From Mayfieldus sp963841445 (GTDB taxonomy: Bacteria; Actinomycetota; Thermoleophilia; Solirubrobacterales; 70-9): a stretch of 64,000 nt of DNA. Under the pieces are notes generated by a model, which worked only from the letters and a program-made list of their open reading frames with translations, had not been told where the DNA came from and ran no database searches. Positions 50,632 through 62,500 of the stretch are shown one piece after another; within the stretch, counting starts at the first letter, position 1; every line of letters starts with the position of its first letter. A program made the translations under genes and the position numbers. The stretch spans positions 1-64,000 of the forward strand of contig CAWJCP010000010.1 in the NCBI GenBank assembly GCA_963841445.1, read 5' to 3'.

Positions 50632-50844
50632 ATGGCTGAAATTCCTGCCCACATCACCGGCAACGTCTGGAAGATCGAGGTCGCGGTCGGCGATCAGGTC
50701 TCCGACGGCGACACAGTGGTGATCCTCGAGTCGATGAAGATGGAGATCCCCGTCGAGGCCGAGGACGACGGCACCGTCAAGGAGATCCGCTGCGAGGAGG
50801 GTCAGTCGGTCAGCGAGGGAGAGGTCCTCGTCGTCCTCGAGTAG
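50632..50844 (+). CDS. Biotin/lipoyl carrier protein (BCCP-like), 70 residues
   Basis: A single biotinyl domain. The ESMKMEIPV motif carries the acceptor Lys36, flanked by GNVWKIEVAVGDQVSDGDTVVILE and GTVKEIRCEEGQSVSEGEVLVVLE. At this length it is one domain without the linker and N-terminal region of AccB. ATG 50632 lies 11 bases before an enoyl-CoA hydratase start region. It could serve the carboxyltransferase at 27941, which has no carrier in its own operon. Confidence 0.9.
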   Translation: MAEIPAHITGNVWKIEVAVGDQVSDGDTVVILESMKMEIPVEAEDDGTVKEIRCEEGQSVSEGEVLVVLE

Positions 50845-50855
50845 ATGGCGGAAGA

Positions 50856-51662
50856 GTGAGCGAAGAGCTCGCCGCAGGAAAGCTGCTCGTCGACGAGCCG
50901 GCCGAGGCGGTGGCGCGGATCCGGATCCGCAATCCGAAGAAGCGAAACGCGCTCGACCACGACATCCTCGACGCGCTTGCTGATCTGCTGCCGCGACTCG
51001 ATCGAGGAATCGAGGTCCGCTGCGTCGTGATCAGCGGCGCCGAAGGGCACTTCTCGGCCGGCTACGACATCGGCTCGATCTCCGAGGAAAGCCTGGAGCG
51101 CGACGCCAGGGCCCTGGTCGCACATCCCTTCCATGCCGCGATCGAGGCGCTTGCCGACCATCCCTGGCCGACGGTGGCCGCGATCGACGGCGACTGCCTC
51201 GGCGGCGGCTTGGAGCTGGCGATCACCTGTGACCTGCGCATCTGCAGCGGCGAGGCTCGGCTCGGGATGCCACCGGTGAAGCTGGGGCTGATCTACGGCC
51301 ACACCGGCCTGCGTCGCTTTCTCGACGCGATCGGGCTGGCGCGGACCAAGGAGCTGTTCCTGACCGGCAGGAACATCACCGCCCGGAGGGCGCGCGAGAT
51401 CGGGCTGGTCCAGGACGTGGTCGGCGAGGACGACCTGGAGCGGGCCTCGGTCGAGTTGGCGGAGAAGATCGCCTCCAACGCGCCGCTCTCTCTGAAGGGC
51501 AACAAGCGGGCGATCGAGACCCTCAACGCGCATCCCACCCTGCGGCCGCAGGAGGAGATCGATCTCGTCGAGCTGCGCGAGGCGTCGCTGGCGTCGGAGG
51601 ACTTCCGCGAGGCCATCACCGCCTTCGCGGAGAAGCGAAAGCCCCAGTGGCGCGGACGCTGA
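50856..51662 (+). CDS. Enoyl-CoA hydratase/isomerase family protein
   Basis: 268 residues. Crotonase motifs: FSAGYDIGSI and DGDCLGGGLELAITCDLRI, which keeps the first catalytic Glu. The second hydratase Glu is replaced in GMPPVKLGLIY (Pro where PE is expected). This is the mirror of the paralogue at 29674, which lacks the first. Start GTG 50856. It overlaps the downstream glycosylase start by 16 bases. Confidence 0.85.
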   Translation: MSEELAAGKLLVDEPAEAVARIRIRNPKKRNALDHDILDALADLLPRLDRGIEVRCVVISGAEGHFSAGYDIGSISEESLERDARALVAHPFHAAIEALADHPWPTVAAIDGDCLGGGLELAITCDLRICSGEARLGMPPVKLGLIYGHTGLRRFLDAIGLARTKELFLTGRNITARRAREIGLVQDVVGEDDLERASVELAEKIASNAPLSLKGNKRAIETLNAHPTLRPQEEIDLVELREASLASEDFREAITAFAEKRKPQWRGR

Positions 51663-52291
51663 AGGCCGCCCGCGCCGAGCTCGCCGCATCCGACCCGGCG
51701 ATGGCAAGACTGATCGAGCGGCTCGGCGAGCGCAGCGCCGCCCAGCGGCGCCGCGGAATGCCGAAGCCGGACGCCTACGGAGCGCTGCTGCGCACGATCG
51801 TCGGCCAGCAGCTCTCCTCGAAGGCGGCGCGGACGATCTACGAGCGAGTCCTCGACCTGTACGGCGGCGTGACCCCGAGCCCGGAGCAGATCCTCGCCAC
51901 CTCCGAGCAGGACCTGCGCGGAGCGGGCCTCTCGGGGCGCAAGGTCACCTACATCCGTGACCTCGCCGCCCACGTCAAGAGCGGTGAGCTGGAGCTCGAC
52001 CGGCTCGAGGAGCTCTCCGACGAGCAGGTGATCGAGGAGATCGTCGCGGTCCGCGGGCTCGGGAAATGGAGCGCGGAGATGTTCCTGATCTTCCACCTCG
52101 AGCGGCCCGACGTGATCTCCGGCGGAGACCTCGGAATCCGCAAGGCGATCCAGCTCGAGCTGGGCCTCGAGGAGATGCCGACCCCGCAGCAGGTCGAGGA
52201 GATCGGCGAGCGCTGGAGCCCGCACCGCAGCCTCGCCTCGATCTACCTCTGGGAGTCGCTGGCCGGCGACGTCACCGTCGGCGGGACCTAG
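51647..52291 (+). CDS. AlkA-like DNA-3-methyladenine glycosylase (HhH-GPD)
   Basis: 214 residues. ALLRTIVGQQLSSKAA is the HhH-GPD N-terminal signature; the helix-hairpin-helix region AVRGLGKWSAEMFLI (about 134-148) is followed by the catalytic Asp161 in GGDLGI. Removes alkylated bases in base-excision repair. No Fe-S cysteine loop, as expected for AlkA types. GTG start inside the end of the enoyl-CoA hydratase gene; the 3' end overlaps the convergent GH3 gene by 20 bases. Confidence 0.9.
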   Translation: MARTLKAARAELAASDPAMARLIERLGERSAAQRRRGMPKPDAYGALLRTIVGQQLSSKAARTIYERVLDLYGGVTPSPEQILATSEQDLRGAGLSGRKVTYIRDLAAHVKSGELELDRLEELSDEQVIEEIVAVRGLGKWSAEMFLIFHLERPDVISGGDLGIRKAIQLELGLEEMPTPQQVEEIGERWSPHRSLASIYLWESLAGDVTVGGT

Positions 52292-53411
52292 CCGGGCCCC
52301 CGAGATCGGCGCGCAGGTCGAGCACCCGCTGCGCGGAGCGCTCGAAGTCGACCCGAGGGAGTCGGCGCGCCCGCAGCGCCTTGCGCAGCGCCGCGCCAGC
52401 CTGCCCTGCGGCCCGATAGGAGCGAAACAGCAGCAGGTCGGTCCCGGCCCCCGCGGCCGCCCGCCCGACCTTCGCCGGCCCGCCGAAGGCCTGCGCGGCG
52501 GCCGACTGGAGCGCATCGGTGATCGACACCCCCGCAAAGCCGATCCGCCCGCGCAGCTCGCCGGTCGCGACCGCGCGCGAAAACGCGGCCGGTCGCTCCG
52601 AGAAGGCCGGATAGATCGCCGTGCTCAGCATCACCAGCCGCCCTCCCGTTTCCGCGAAGGCCGCGAACGGCGCCTCGTCAACGCCGCGCAGAGTCGGCTT
52701 CGACAGCTCGATCCGCTCGACTCCGAAGTCGGTGTTGACCGCGGCGGCGCCGAGCCCCGGGAAGTGCTTGCCGGTCGCCGCGACACCGGCGGCGGCGAGC
52801 CCGTTGGCGAACGCAACCGCTGTCTCGGACACCCACGCGGCGCTGGCCCCGAAGCTGCGCCCCTCTTCGCTGATCGCGCCTCCACGGCGCCCGACATCGA
52901 GGACCGGCGCGAGATCGACGTTGAAGCCGACCGCGGCGAGGCTGCGGCCTGTGAGCACACCCTGCTCGCGGCTGAAGGAGGGGCCACGGGCGCCCATTCG
53001 CGCCGCCGAGGCGGTTGGCGGACCGGAGAGGCGCTTCACTTCCCCGCCCTCCTGGTCGACCATCATCAGCAGCGGGTCGCGGAGGCCGGGCGGGCGGCGA
53101 ATCGCCTCGAGCCCACGGATCAGATGGCGGGCCGCGAACCAACCGTCGAAATTGTCGGCGAACAGCACCACGCCGGCCAGCTCGCCGCGGCGCACCATTC
53201 GCCGCAGCGCACGCGGTGGCTCCGTGCCGGAAAAGCCGGCGACCAGGCGCTGGCCCGCCAGCTGTCGAATAGTGAGGTCGCCGGCATTGGGACCGCTGGG
53301 CCTGCGATCCATGCCGTCGCCAAACGCGATGGTGATCCCGATGGCCCCCGCCACAGCGCCCGCCGCTATCGCAGCCCCAGCCCACCACCTGCGAATCGTC
53401 TTCGCCCTCAC
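52272..53411 (-). CDS. Glycoside hydrolase family 3, NagZ-like
   Basis: About 379 residues from GTG 53411 (an ATG at 53543 would add 44 non-hydrophobic residues). N-terminal anchor WWAGAAIAAGAVAGAIGI, then a GH3 catalytic barrel: PLLMMVDQEGGEVKRL, DLAPVLDV and GKHFPGLG. The nucleophile Asp is probably in ITDALQSAA. Where NagZ has the GDT...DSH dyad this protein has GAAAVNTDFG, a variant seen in many actinobacterial GH3s. Probably muropeptide or chito-oligosaccharide hydrolysis outside the membrane. Confidence 0.8.
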   Translation of the reverse strand: MRAKTIRRWWAGAAIAAGAVAGAIGITIAFGDGMDRRPSGPNAGDLTIRQLAGQRLVAGFSGTEPPRALRRMVRRGELAGVVLFADNFDGWFAARHLIRGLEAIRRPPGLRDPLLMMVDQEGGEVKRLSGPPTASAARMGARGPSFSREQGVLTGRSLAAVGFNVDLAPVLDVGRRGGAISEEGRSFGASAAWVSETAVAFANGLAAAGVAATGKHFPGLGAAAVNTDFGVERIELSKPTLRGVDEAPFAAFAETGGRLVMLSTAIYPAFSERPAAFSRAVATGELRGRIGFAGVSITDALQSAAAQAFGGPAKVGRAAAGAGTDLLLFRSYRAAGQAGAALRKALRARRLPRVDFERSAQRVLDLRADLGGPARSRRR

Positions 53412-53560
53412 CGGCTGGCGAGTGTATTTGCGGGCCGCTACAGGCCTCGGACTCCCGGCGCTCCTGCTCTTCCGGAGTTGTGGGGCAGCGGCACCGAGGT
53501 GCAGGAAACGACCGTGGGGCCGGAGCAAGTGGAAAACGTGCAAATCCGGGTGGCGCCGGT

Positions 53561-56500
53561 TCAGGGACCGTACGTCCAGACCCCGCCGGCGGCGCCGCGG
53601 TAGGCGCCCGGCGTCTGCTCTTGGGCCTGATAGACGACGGCGTTGGAGCTGTCGCGCAGGGTGAACTGCACCGTGTCGGGGCTACCGTCGAAGTAGGTCC
53701 ATTCCAGCGTTCCCTGCTGACCGTTACGGCCCCCCGGCGCTGCCTGACCGAAGCTGCCGGTCGCGGTGCCCGTCTGGGAGTCGAAGCCCAACGGTGAGCT
53801 CGGCGGCTGGTCGCTGCAGCTGGACTCGGTCACCGTGGACTTGCTCCAGATCACAGCGCCGCCCGTCGTAGCAACGACAATAGGTCGCGTCGACCCTGCA
53901 GCATCGCAGTCGTTTGTGGCCGAGAAGACGATCGCGGTGCCCTGCGCCGTGCTGACCGTCCCCCGCGCCGAGATCCTGCCCTGCGATTCCTCGAGATAGC
54001 TGAGGCGCGCAGAGCAGATCGAGGTGTTGCCCGCCGCGTCGGCAGCGCTGGCGCGCAGGTAGGTGGTGCTGTTGTCGGCGACCTCGATCGTCAGGCCAGG
54101 CGAGGCAAAGTCGCTCTGGGTGCCGGTGGTGAGCAGATTGTCGGGAGTGCAGTCATCAACCGTGGTGGCCTTGTAGATGCGGATCGTGGTGTCGGCCGCA
54201 GCCTCGCCCTTGACCTTGGGGTGGTTGTTGTTGGCGGGGCTGTCGGGGTCGGTGCCGGTAATCTGCGGGGCAGGGGGCGGAGTCGAGTCCTCGGTGTAGC
54301 TGAAAGGCGCAGAACAGGGAGACACGGTGCCGTTCGCCTTGCTCACCTTTGCGGCCAGCGTCGTCGTGGCATCGTCCGGTACAGGGACCGCTATCCCACC
54401 GGTGAACTGCGCCATGGTGCCGGACGCTGCCGGGGGGCCCGAGCAGGTCGAGTTGGTGTAGATCTTGGCTTCAGCCGCGTCGCCGGCCGGGACCCAACCC
54501 TTGACCTTGGGGTGGTTGTCGTTGGCGGGGCTGTCAGGGTCGGTGCCGGTGATGTGAGGACGGAACGCGAACGTCCAGACCCCGCCGGCGGCGCCGCGGT
54601 AGGCGCCCGGCGTCTGCTCTTGGGCCTGATAGACGACGGCGTTGGAGCTGTCGCGCAGCGTGAACTGCACCGTGTCGGGGCTACCGTCGAAGTAGGTCCA
54701 TTCCAGCGTTCCCTGCTGACCGTTGCGGCCCCCCGGCGCTGCCTGACCGAAGCTGCCGGTCGCGGTGCCCGTCTGGGAGTCGAAGCCCAACGGCGAGCGG
54801 GGGGCGCTGCAGCTGGACTGGGTCACCGTGGATTTACTCCAGATCACAGCGCCGCCCGTCGTAGCGATGGCGTTGGGTCCCGTCGACTGTGCGGCATCGC
54901 AGTCGTTTCCGGCCGAGAAGGCGATCGCGGTGCCCTGCGCCGTGCTGACCGTCCCCCGCGCCGAGATCCTGCCCTGCAAATCGACGCAGTCAACGCTGAC
55001 CGCGACCGTGGCCTGCGAGCCGCCGTTTAGCTTGTAGGTGAAGTCGTCGCTGGGCTCGCCGTCGTTGCAGTAGTCGGGGTCAGGCTTGTAGGTCAGCGAC
55101 TGGTTGTCGTTGGCGATCTCGACCGTGCCGTGGTCGGGCTGGGTGGCGGAGGCGATCGCAAGCGGGCCGCCGTCGGCGTTTTGGTCGTTGGCGAGCACGT
55201 CGATCGGGCTCGCGTCGGAGTCCTCGGCGAGGCTTGCCTGGTCGTTGACGGCGCTGGGCGGGTCATCGACGCAGGCAACGCTGACCGCGACCGTGGCCTG
55301 CGAGCCGCCGTTTAGCTTGTAGGTGAAGTCGTCGCTGGGCTCGCCGTCGTTGCAGTAGTCGGGGTCAGGCTTGTAGGTCAGCGACTGGTTGTCGTTGGCG
55401 ATCTCGACCGTGCCGTGGTCGGGCTGGGTGGCGGAGGCGATCGCAAGCGGGCCGCCGTCGGCGTTTTGGTCGTTGGCGAGCACGTCGATCGGGCTCGCGT
55501 CGGAGTCCTCGGCGAGGCTTGCCTGGTCGTTGACGGCGCTGGGCGGGTCATCGACGCAGGCAACGCTGACCGCGACCGTGGCCTGCGAGCCGCCGTTTAG
55601 CTTGTAGGTGAAGTCGTCGCTGGGCTCGCCGTCGTTGCAGTAGTCGGGGTCAGGCTTGTAGGTCAGCGACTGGTTGTCGTTGGCGATCTCGACCGTGCCG
55701 TGGTCGGGCTGGGTGGCGGAGGCGATCGCAAGCGGGCCGCCGTCGGCGTTTTGGTCGTTGGCGAGCACGTCGATCGGGCTCGCGTCGGAGTCCTCGGCGA
55801 GGCTTGCCTGGTCGTTGACGGCGCTGGGCGGGTCATCGACGCAGGCAACGCTGACCGCGACCGTGGCCTGCGAGCCGCCGTTTAGCTTGTAGGTGAAGTC
55901 GTCGCTGGGCTCGCCGTCGTTGCAGTAGTCGGGGTCAGGCTTGTAGGTCAGCGACTGGTTGTCGTTGGCGATCTCGACCGTGCCGTGGTCGGGCTGGGTG
56001 GCGGAGGCGATCGCAAGCGGGCCGCCGTCGGCGTTTTGGTCGTTGGCGAGCACGTCGATCGGGCTCGCGTCGGAGTCCTCGGCGAGGCTTGCCTGGTCGT
56101 TGACGGCGCTGGGCGGGTCATCGACGCAGGCAACGCTGACCGCGACCGTGGCCTGCGAGCCGCCGTTTAGCTTGTAGGTGAAGTCGTCGCTGGGCTCGCC
56201 GTCGTTGCAGTAGTCGGGGTCAGGCTTGTAGGTCAGCGACTGGTTGTCGTTGGCGATCTCGACCGTGCCGTGGTCGGGCTGGGTGGCGGAGGCGATCGCA
56301 AGCGGGCCGCCGTCGGCGTTTTGGTCGTTGGCGAGCACGTCGATCGGGCTCGCGTCGGAGTCCTCGGCGAGGCTTGCCTGGTCGTTGACGGCGCTGGGCG
56401 GGTCATCGACGCAGGCAACGCTGACCGCGACCGTGGCCTGCGAGCCGCCGTTTAGCTTGTAGGTGAAGTCGTCGCTGGGCTCGCCGTCGTTGCAGTAGTC

Positions 56501-59500
56501 GGGGTCAGGCTTGTAGGTCAGCGACTGGTTGTCGTTGGCGATCTCGACCGTGCCGTGGTCGGGCTGGGTGGCGGAGGCGATCGCAAGCGGGCCGCCGTCG
56601 GCGTTTTGGTCGTTGGCGAGCACGTCGATCGGGCTCGCGTCGGAGTCCTCGGCGAGGCTTGCCTGGTCGTTGACGGCGCTGGGCGGGTCATCGACGCAGG
56701 CAACGCTGACCGCGACCGTGGCCTGCGAGCCGCCGTTTAGCTTGTAGGTGAAGTCGTCGCTGGGCTCGCCGTCGTTGCAGTAGTCGGGGTCAGGCTTGTA
56801 GGTCAGCGACTGGTTGTCGTTGGCGATCTCGACCGTGCCGTGGTCGGGCTGGGTGGCGGAGGCGATCGCAAGCGGGCCGCCGTCGGCGTTTTGGTCGTTG
56901 GCGAGCACGTCGATCGGGCTCGCGTCGGAGTCCTCGGCGAGGCTTGCCTGGTCGTTGACGGCGCTGGGCGGGTCATCGACGTGCGGCGAGTAGACGATCG
57001 ACACCTCGCCCAGGCTCGGGGTCAGATCCGTGTTGGCGGAGCTCAGCTCGGCCCGGTACTGCAGATACCGGGAGCTGCCCGGGATGTCGCCGCCGGAGCT
57101 CCCGATCGGGGTGAAGTCGCTCCATGTCCCGTCCGGCGACGGCGTGTCGCCGGTGCGGACGCTGAGCGCCACGCCGGTCGCGCCCGGTGTCTCGGCGTTC
57201 CAGGTCAGCCCACCCCAGTCGGCGACCGCGCCGGCATCGAAGATGCGCGACTCGAAGCTGCCCGAGCCCGGATAGGGGCTCATCCGCAGCCAGTCGACCG
57301 CGACTTCTGGACCGCCAGCGTTGAAGTCGCTGGCCGCCGGATGCAGCTCCTGGCCGAAGGTCCCGTTACGGGCGTCGACCTGAGTGCCGTCGATGAAATA
57401 CGTCACTCCCGTGGCGGTCCAATCGATCCGGTAGCGGTGCGGCGCGCCGAGGAAGGAGCCCGGGATCGGGATCGAGCTCTCACCGCCGCCGAAGTTCGTG
57501 CGGGCATAGAGCTGGTTGGTCGTATTGGAGGTGCTGAACATCGCCCAGAGGCCGACGTTGTTGAAGTCGACTCCGAAACCGACGTGCTGGAAGCTCGTGG
57601 CGCCGAAAGTAGCCACGAACTCGAGCGAGTGCCCCGGTCCGAACGTCGCGTCGGGCGCGGCGAAGGCGCCATCGACGTGCAAGCTGCCGCCGGAGACCGC
57701 CGCCGCGCCGCCGGGGCCGCCTCCGTCACCCGCCCAGTCGTGGCTCGACCAGCCGCTCGGCAACTCGCTGCCCGAGAACTCCTCGCCCACTGCAGGCTTA
57801 AGAATCACTTCGCCGTTGGCGGTCTCAGAGACGTAGGTGCCGGCGCCGGGGGTGCCGGCGCCGAAGTCGGCCACGGTGGTATCGGTGAAGCCGAGAACCT
57901 GCGCCGCGGTGGTGAAGGACCAGCTGTCGTCGGCGCCGAGCGGGTTGCCGTTGGAGTCCCCGACCGCTCCGTCGACGGTCACGTCGTAAGACGTGCTCGG
58001 ATCGAGATCGGCATCGGGATCGAGCGTTGCCGTGTTGCCTGCGTAGCTGACGCTTGCCGCCACATCGCTACCGGCCCCCTGCTTGCGCAGGCGGACGCTG
58101 GAGCCGTCGATCGTCGCGGGATCCATCGGCTCGCTGAACTGGACCTCGACATCTGTGTCAACGGCAACGTCGGTGGCGTCGGGGGCCGGGCTTCGCTGGG
58201 TAATCGTCGGTGGCTCTGTATCGGCGCCCTGGTTGTAGCCGATCGTGACCTCGGTCAGGGCCGGGGTGCTGCCCGCATCGCTCGAGCTCAGCTGGGCCCG
58301 GTACTGGACATAGCGAGAGTTGCCGGGGATGTCGTCGCCCGAGCTCGCGATCGGGGCAAAGCTGCTCCAGCTCGCGTCGGGGGTGGGGGTGTTGCCGGTG
58401 CGAACGCTCATTGCCACGCCGGCGCCGCTGGGGATCTCTGCGTTCCAGCTGAGCGCACCCCAGTCGGCGCTCTGGCCGGCGTCAAAGACGCGCGACTCGA
58501 AGCTGCCAGCGGCTGGGTAGGGGCTCACCCGCATCCAATCGAGCGAGAGCTCGGGGCCACCGGCCGTGAAGTCGCTGGCCGCCGCGTTGAGGCTGGGGCC
58601 AAAGCTCGCGCTGTGGGTGGCCACCAGGCCGCCGTCGATGAAGTAGCGGACCTCGCTCGCATCCCATTCGATCCGGTAGCGGTGCGCGGAGCCGACGTAC
58701 TGTCCCGGTGCCCCGACCGGCGTGTCCTGGATGGCGCCATCGTTGGTGCTGGCATAAAGCTGATTTGTGCTTTGGCGGGTGCTGAACATCGCCCAGACGC
58801 TGTTGAAGTTGTCGGTGAAGGCAACGTGCTGGAAGGTGGAGGCGCCGAAAGTCGCCGCGAACTCCAGCGAGCGGCCTGCTCCGTAGGTCGCCGTCGTGCC
58901 GGCGTAGGCGCCATCTACGTGCAGGGCGCCGCCCGAGACGGTGGCGCTGCCCCCGGATCCTCCGCCCTGGGACTCCCAGGTGTCGCTCGCCCAGCCGATC
59001 GGCAACGAGGGGCCCGCGAACTCCGCACCTTCGGTCGGTTGCAGGGTCACCTCGCCGTCTTCGGTCTCAGAGATGTAGGTGTCGGGACCGGTGCTGCCGG
59101 CGCCGAAGTCGGCGACGGTGGTGTCGGTGAAGCTGGAGCTGGGCGTTGTGAAGGTCCTCGGGATCTGGGGCGGCGCCGGATCGGTGGACGCGTTGCCGAC
59201 GGCGTCAGCCGACCGCACGCGGAAGTGGTAAGTCGTGTTCGGCTGCAGGCCGGTCAGCTGGATGCTGTGCGAGACCGTCAGTGCTGCGTCGGTCGCACTC
59301 GAGCCGAGCGCGTCGGGATCGGTTCCGTAGTCGACCTGCGAGTCCGATGCCTCGTTGGTGTCCCAGCTGATCGTGGCGTTGCCGTCCCCTGCCGCGCTGG
59401 CCACGACGTTGGAGATCGCGGGCGGCGAGTCGTCAACGGCATAGCTCGCCTCGTAGCTGCCCGGCAGAGCGTCGAAGAACGCGTACTCAACCCCCTTGAT

Positions 59501-62500
59501 GGTCTGCGTCGCGGTGGTGATCGGCGTGCCGTTGCGCTCGACACCGGTCAGCGTCCCGACCGACGAGCTGGTCGGAACCATCGCCTGCAGGCCATTGGCC
59601 CCGGCGCCGACGTCGATGGTGAAGCCGAGCTTGTTGCCGGCCCAGGACAGAGACCCGAACGAGGAGCCGTTGCGGCCGTCGAGCCACTCGAGCATCTGCC
59701 GCCCCGAGACGATCGGCACGCCGCGGGCCTGGGCGGAGGCGACGATCGCATCCGACCCGGATGAGCTGGCGCTGTCGGTGTGCATGTTGGCGGTGAAGAC
59801 GCCGTAGTAACCCTCGGGACCGAGCGCCTTGTCGAGCAGCGCGTCGATGTTGAGCGGGTAACTCTGCCCGGACTCGTCGGTCATCTGAGTGGCCGCCTGG
59901 TAGACGTCGATCATCGTGCCATCGAGGTCGGCGAAGCGCATCGGCATACCGGAGCCGGTGAACATGCCGGGGCGGTCCTGGACCCATCCCGGCGGCCAGT
60001 AGTAGTAGTTGGTGTCGAGGCGGATGCCGTGGTCGAGCTCGACCTTCGGCTGGCTCGCCCAATCGCTCCAGGCGATGCAGTGGGTGCGGCTGGTGGACGG
60101 TGGCGGAACGCTCGCGTACTTGGTCGCGAAGTCGAAGAGCATGCCGGCGAAGTCCGCCTCCAGCGAGGAGGGCGTGAAGTTGCCGCAGCCGGGCCCCGGA
60201 TGGATCCCGATCTCGAAGCCGTCCGCGGTATAGCCAGCGGCCTGAGCGTCGGTCAGGGGCGTGCTCGGGTAGATGTAGGAGCTGCTGCGCACGCACTCCC
60301 AGTCGGCAACCGAGCAGCCGGGCGGGCTCAAGGCCTTGTACTGATCGAAGCGGCCGGCCGTGCCGCCGTTCCCGTGGTCGTCGCCGGTCATCACCACCGC
60401 GGCCTTCTTGCCGCGGGGCAGGAACCAGAAGCGGGGCAGCGGCTTGCGGTCGGCGTTCATCTGCTCGATCAGATTCGTCAGCAGCCGCTGCTGCTCGTCG
60501 GCCTGCGGGATCGCAACCTTGTTCAGGTCGACCCAGTCCGGCTGGGGATCGGACGAGGCCGCGCCGAAGAAGAGGTCGTCGGAGCGGATCGGCCCGCTCT
60601 CGCCGTCTCGCTCCTGCCCGGCCCAGGCCGGATTGCCCTGGCGCGTATAGACAACCGAGCGGGCGAGGTCGTAGGTGAAGGCGGCGGCCTGGCCACCGTT
60701 CGGGCCTACGTTGCGCAGCGTCACCGCCGGGTTCGAGGTCGCCGTGCTCGCATCGGAATAAAGACTGGCGACCGTCTCGGCGCTGCTCGTCGCGTAGCGG
60801 TCGGCGACGCCGTGGAACTGGATCGTCTGGCCGACGATGCCCTCGCCCGGGGCCGAACCGGTGTCCACCCGTAGGTAGGCGTTGGCGAGCGTGTCGGGGG
60901 TGTCGGTGAGGCCGAGCAGGCCGGCTAGCTGCGGGTCCGGGCGCATCGCGATCAGGTTGCCGCCCGCCTGCACCCAGTCGCTGAGCATCTGGACCTGGGC
61001 CGCCCCGAGCCCCACCTCGCCGAGGACGACGACGTCGTAGTCGTCGAGGACCGACGCGCTGACGTTGCCTAGGTCGGTGACGTTGAACTCATTCAGGCCC
61101 TCGGCGCGGAGGATCTCCGCGTAGTAGCGGCCGAACGGGTCCGAGGCGCCGGATACCACGAGGATCGGCCCGCCGGGGCCCTCGTCGGGCGGAGGCGGCG
61201 GCGGAGCGGCGGCGGTGAACCCCCACGACGAGTCGTTCGCGAGGACGTTGCCGCTTGCGTCGGCGACTCCGCCCGCCCCGCCCTTGATCGTCGCTGTATA
61301 CGCAGTGGAGCTCTGCAGCGGTGCGTCGGGGTCGAGCGTGGCGCGGCGATTTGACGGGTTGTAGGTGACCGTGGCGGGGACTAGGTCATTCGAGGCGTCG
61401 CGGAGCTGGAAAGTCCCGGCGTCGATCGTCGCCGCGTCCATCGGCTCGCTGAAGGTCGCGGTCACGTTCGTGCCGGTGGCAACTCCGGTTGCGTTGTTGG
61501 CCGGCGTGCGCGAGCTGACCGTGGGCGGCGTCGTGTCGGGCCCGACGTCGGTCTCGAAGACGACGTCGACCCAGTAGTTGCTCGACCCGAAGGTGTCGGT
61601 CGGGAAGACTCCAGAAGGGCCGTAGTTGTAAACGCCGTTCGCGCCGTCCTCGCCGTCCTGAAGCGCCCGCAGCGGCACGCTGTCGACGCCGCTGTCGGCA
61701 AAGTAGCCGTTGCTGGCGGAGTAGTTGCCCTGGGGGGCGTGGTAGGAGGCCACGTAGGTAGTGCCGGCGCTGATCGGCACTGGCGATGTGAACGACACCT
61801 GCTGCCAGCCGGAGGCGGACTCGCCACTGAAGGTTGCCTCGGCGAGCAGGTTCCCTGCGGCCGTCCAGAGATGGCCGACGTGGGCGCCGTCGTTGCCCGC
61901 CCCCTTGTAGAAGCGAAGCCCGGTGATGAATCCGTCCTGCTGGGAGCGGAACTTGACTCCGAGCTCTACCGCGCTGGGGTCGGCCTCGGCAGGCGCGCCT
62001 CCCGAATCGCCCCAGATCGAGCAGGGGCAGCTGCCAGCGATGACATCGACCGTGACGCCGCCTCCAGGCGACTCGAGATTTCCGCTGTCATCGACCGCCC
62101 GGCTCTTGATCGTGACGCTGCCGGTCGTGCCCGGCGTCCAGGAATAGGTCCAGTTGTCGCGACCCTCGGCCGGATGCCAGCTATTGCCACCGTCGACCGA
62201 CACCTCGACTCCCCCGACCTGGCCCGCGCCTCCTCCCTCGCCCCCGCTGACATCGCTCGCGGTGCCGCTAATTGTCGTCTGATGGCCCGCTTCGATACTC
62301 GCGCCGTCCAGCGGCTCCTGGACCTGCGACGTGGGGGCGGTGGTGTCGTTGGAGGCGCTCGCCGCCACCAGACCGGCGTGGAGGGTATCGGGCTGAGCGC
62401 CCATGTCGGCGAGCAGGTTGACCGTTGCCTGCTGCATGCGGGGATCAGGCGTTGAGCCGCCCCGGTCGTGCTCTCCATCCAGCCCCCAGGACCACTGGAT

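Noticed and set aside
56840..59764. Open frame of 974 codons antisense to the giant gene
   Set aside because: It is a mirror of the giant gene's codon bias in GC-rich DNA, starts inside a repeat unit, and its translation is low-complexity with no recognisable domain.
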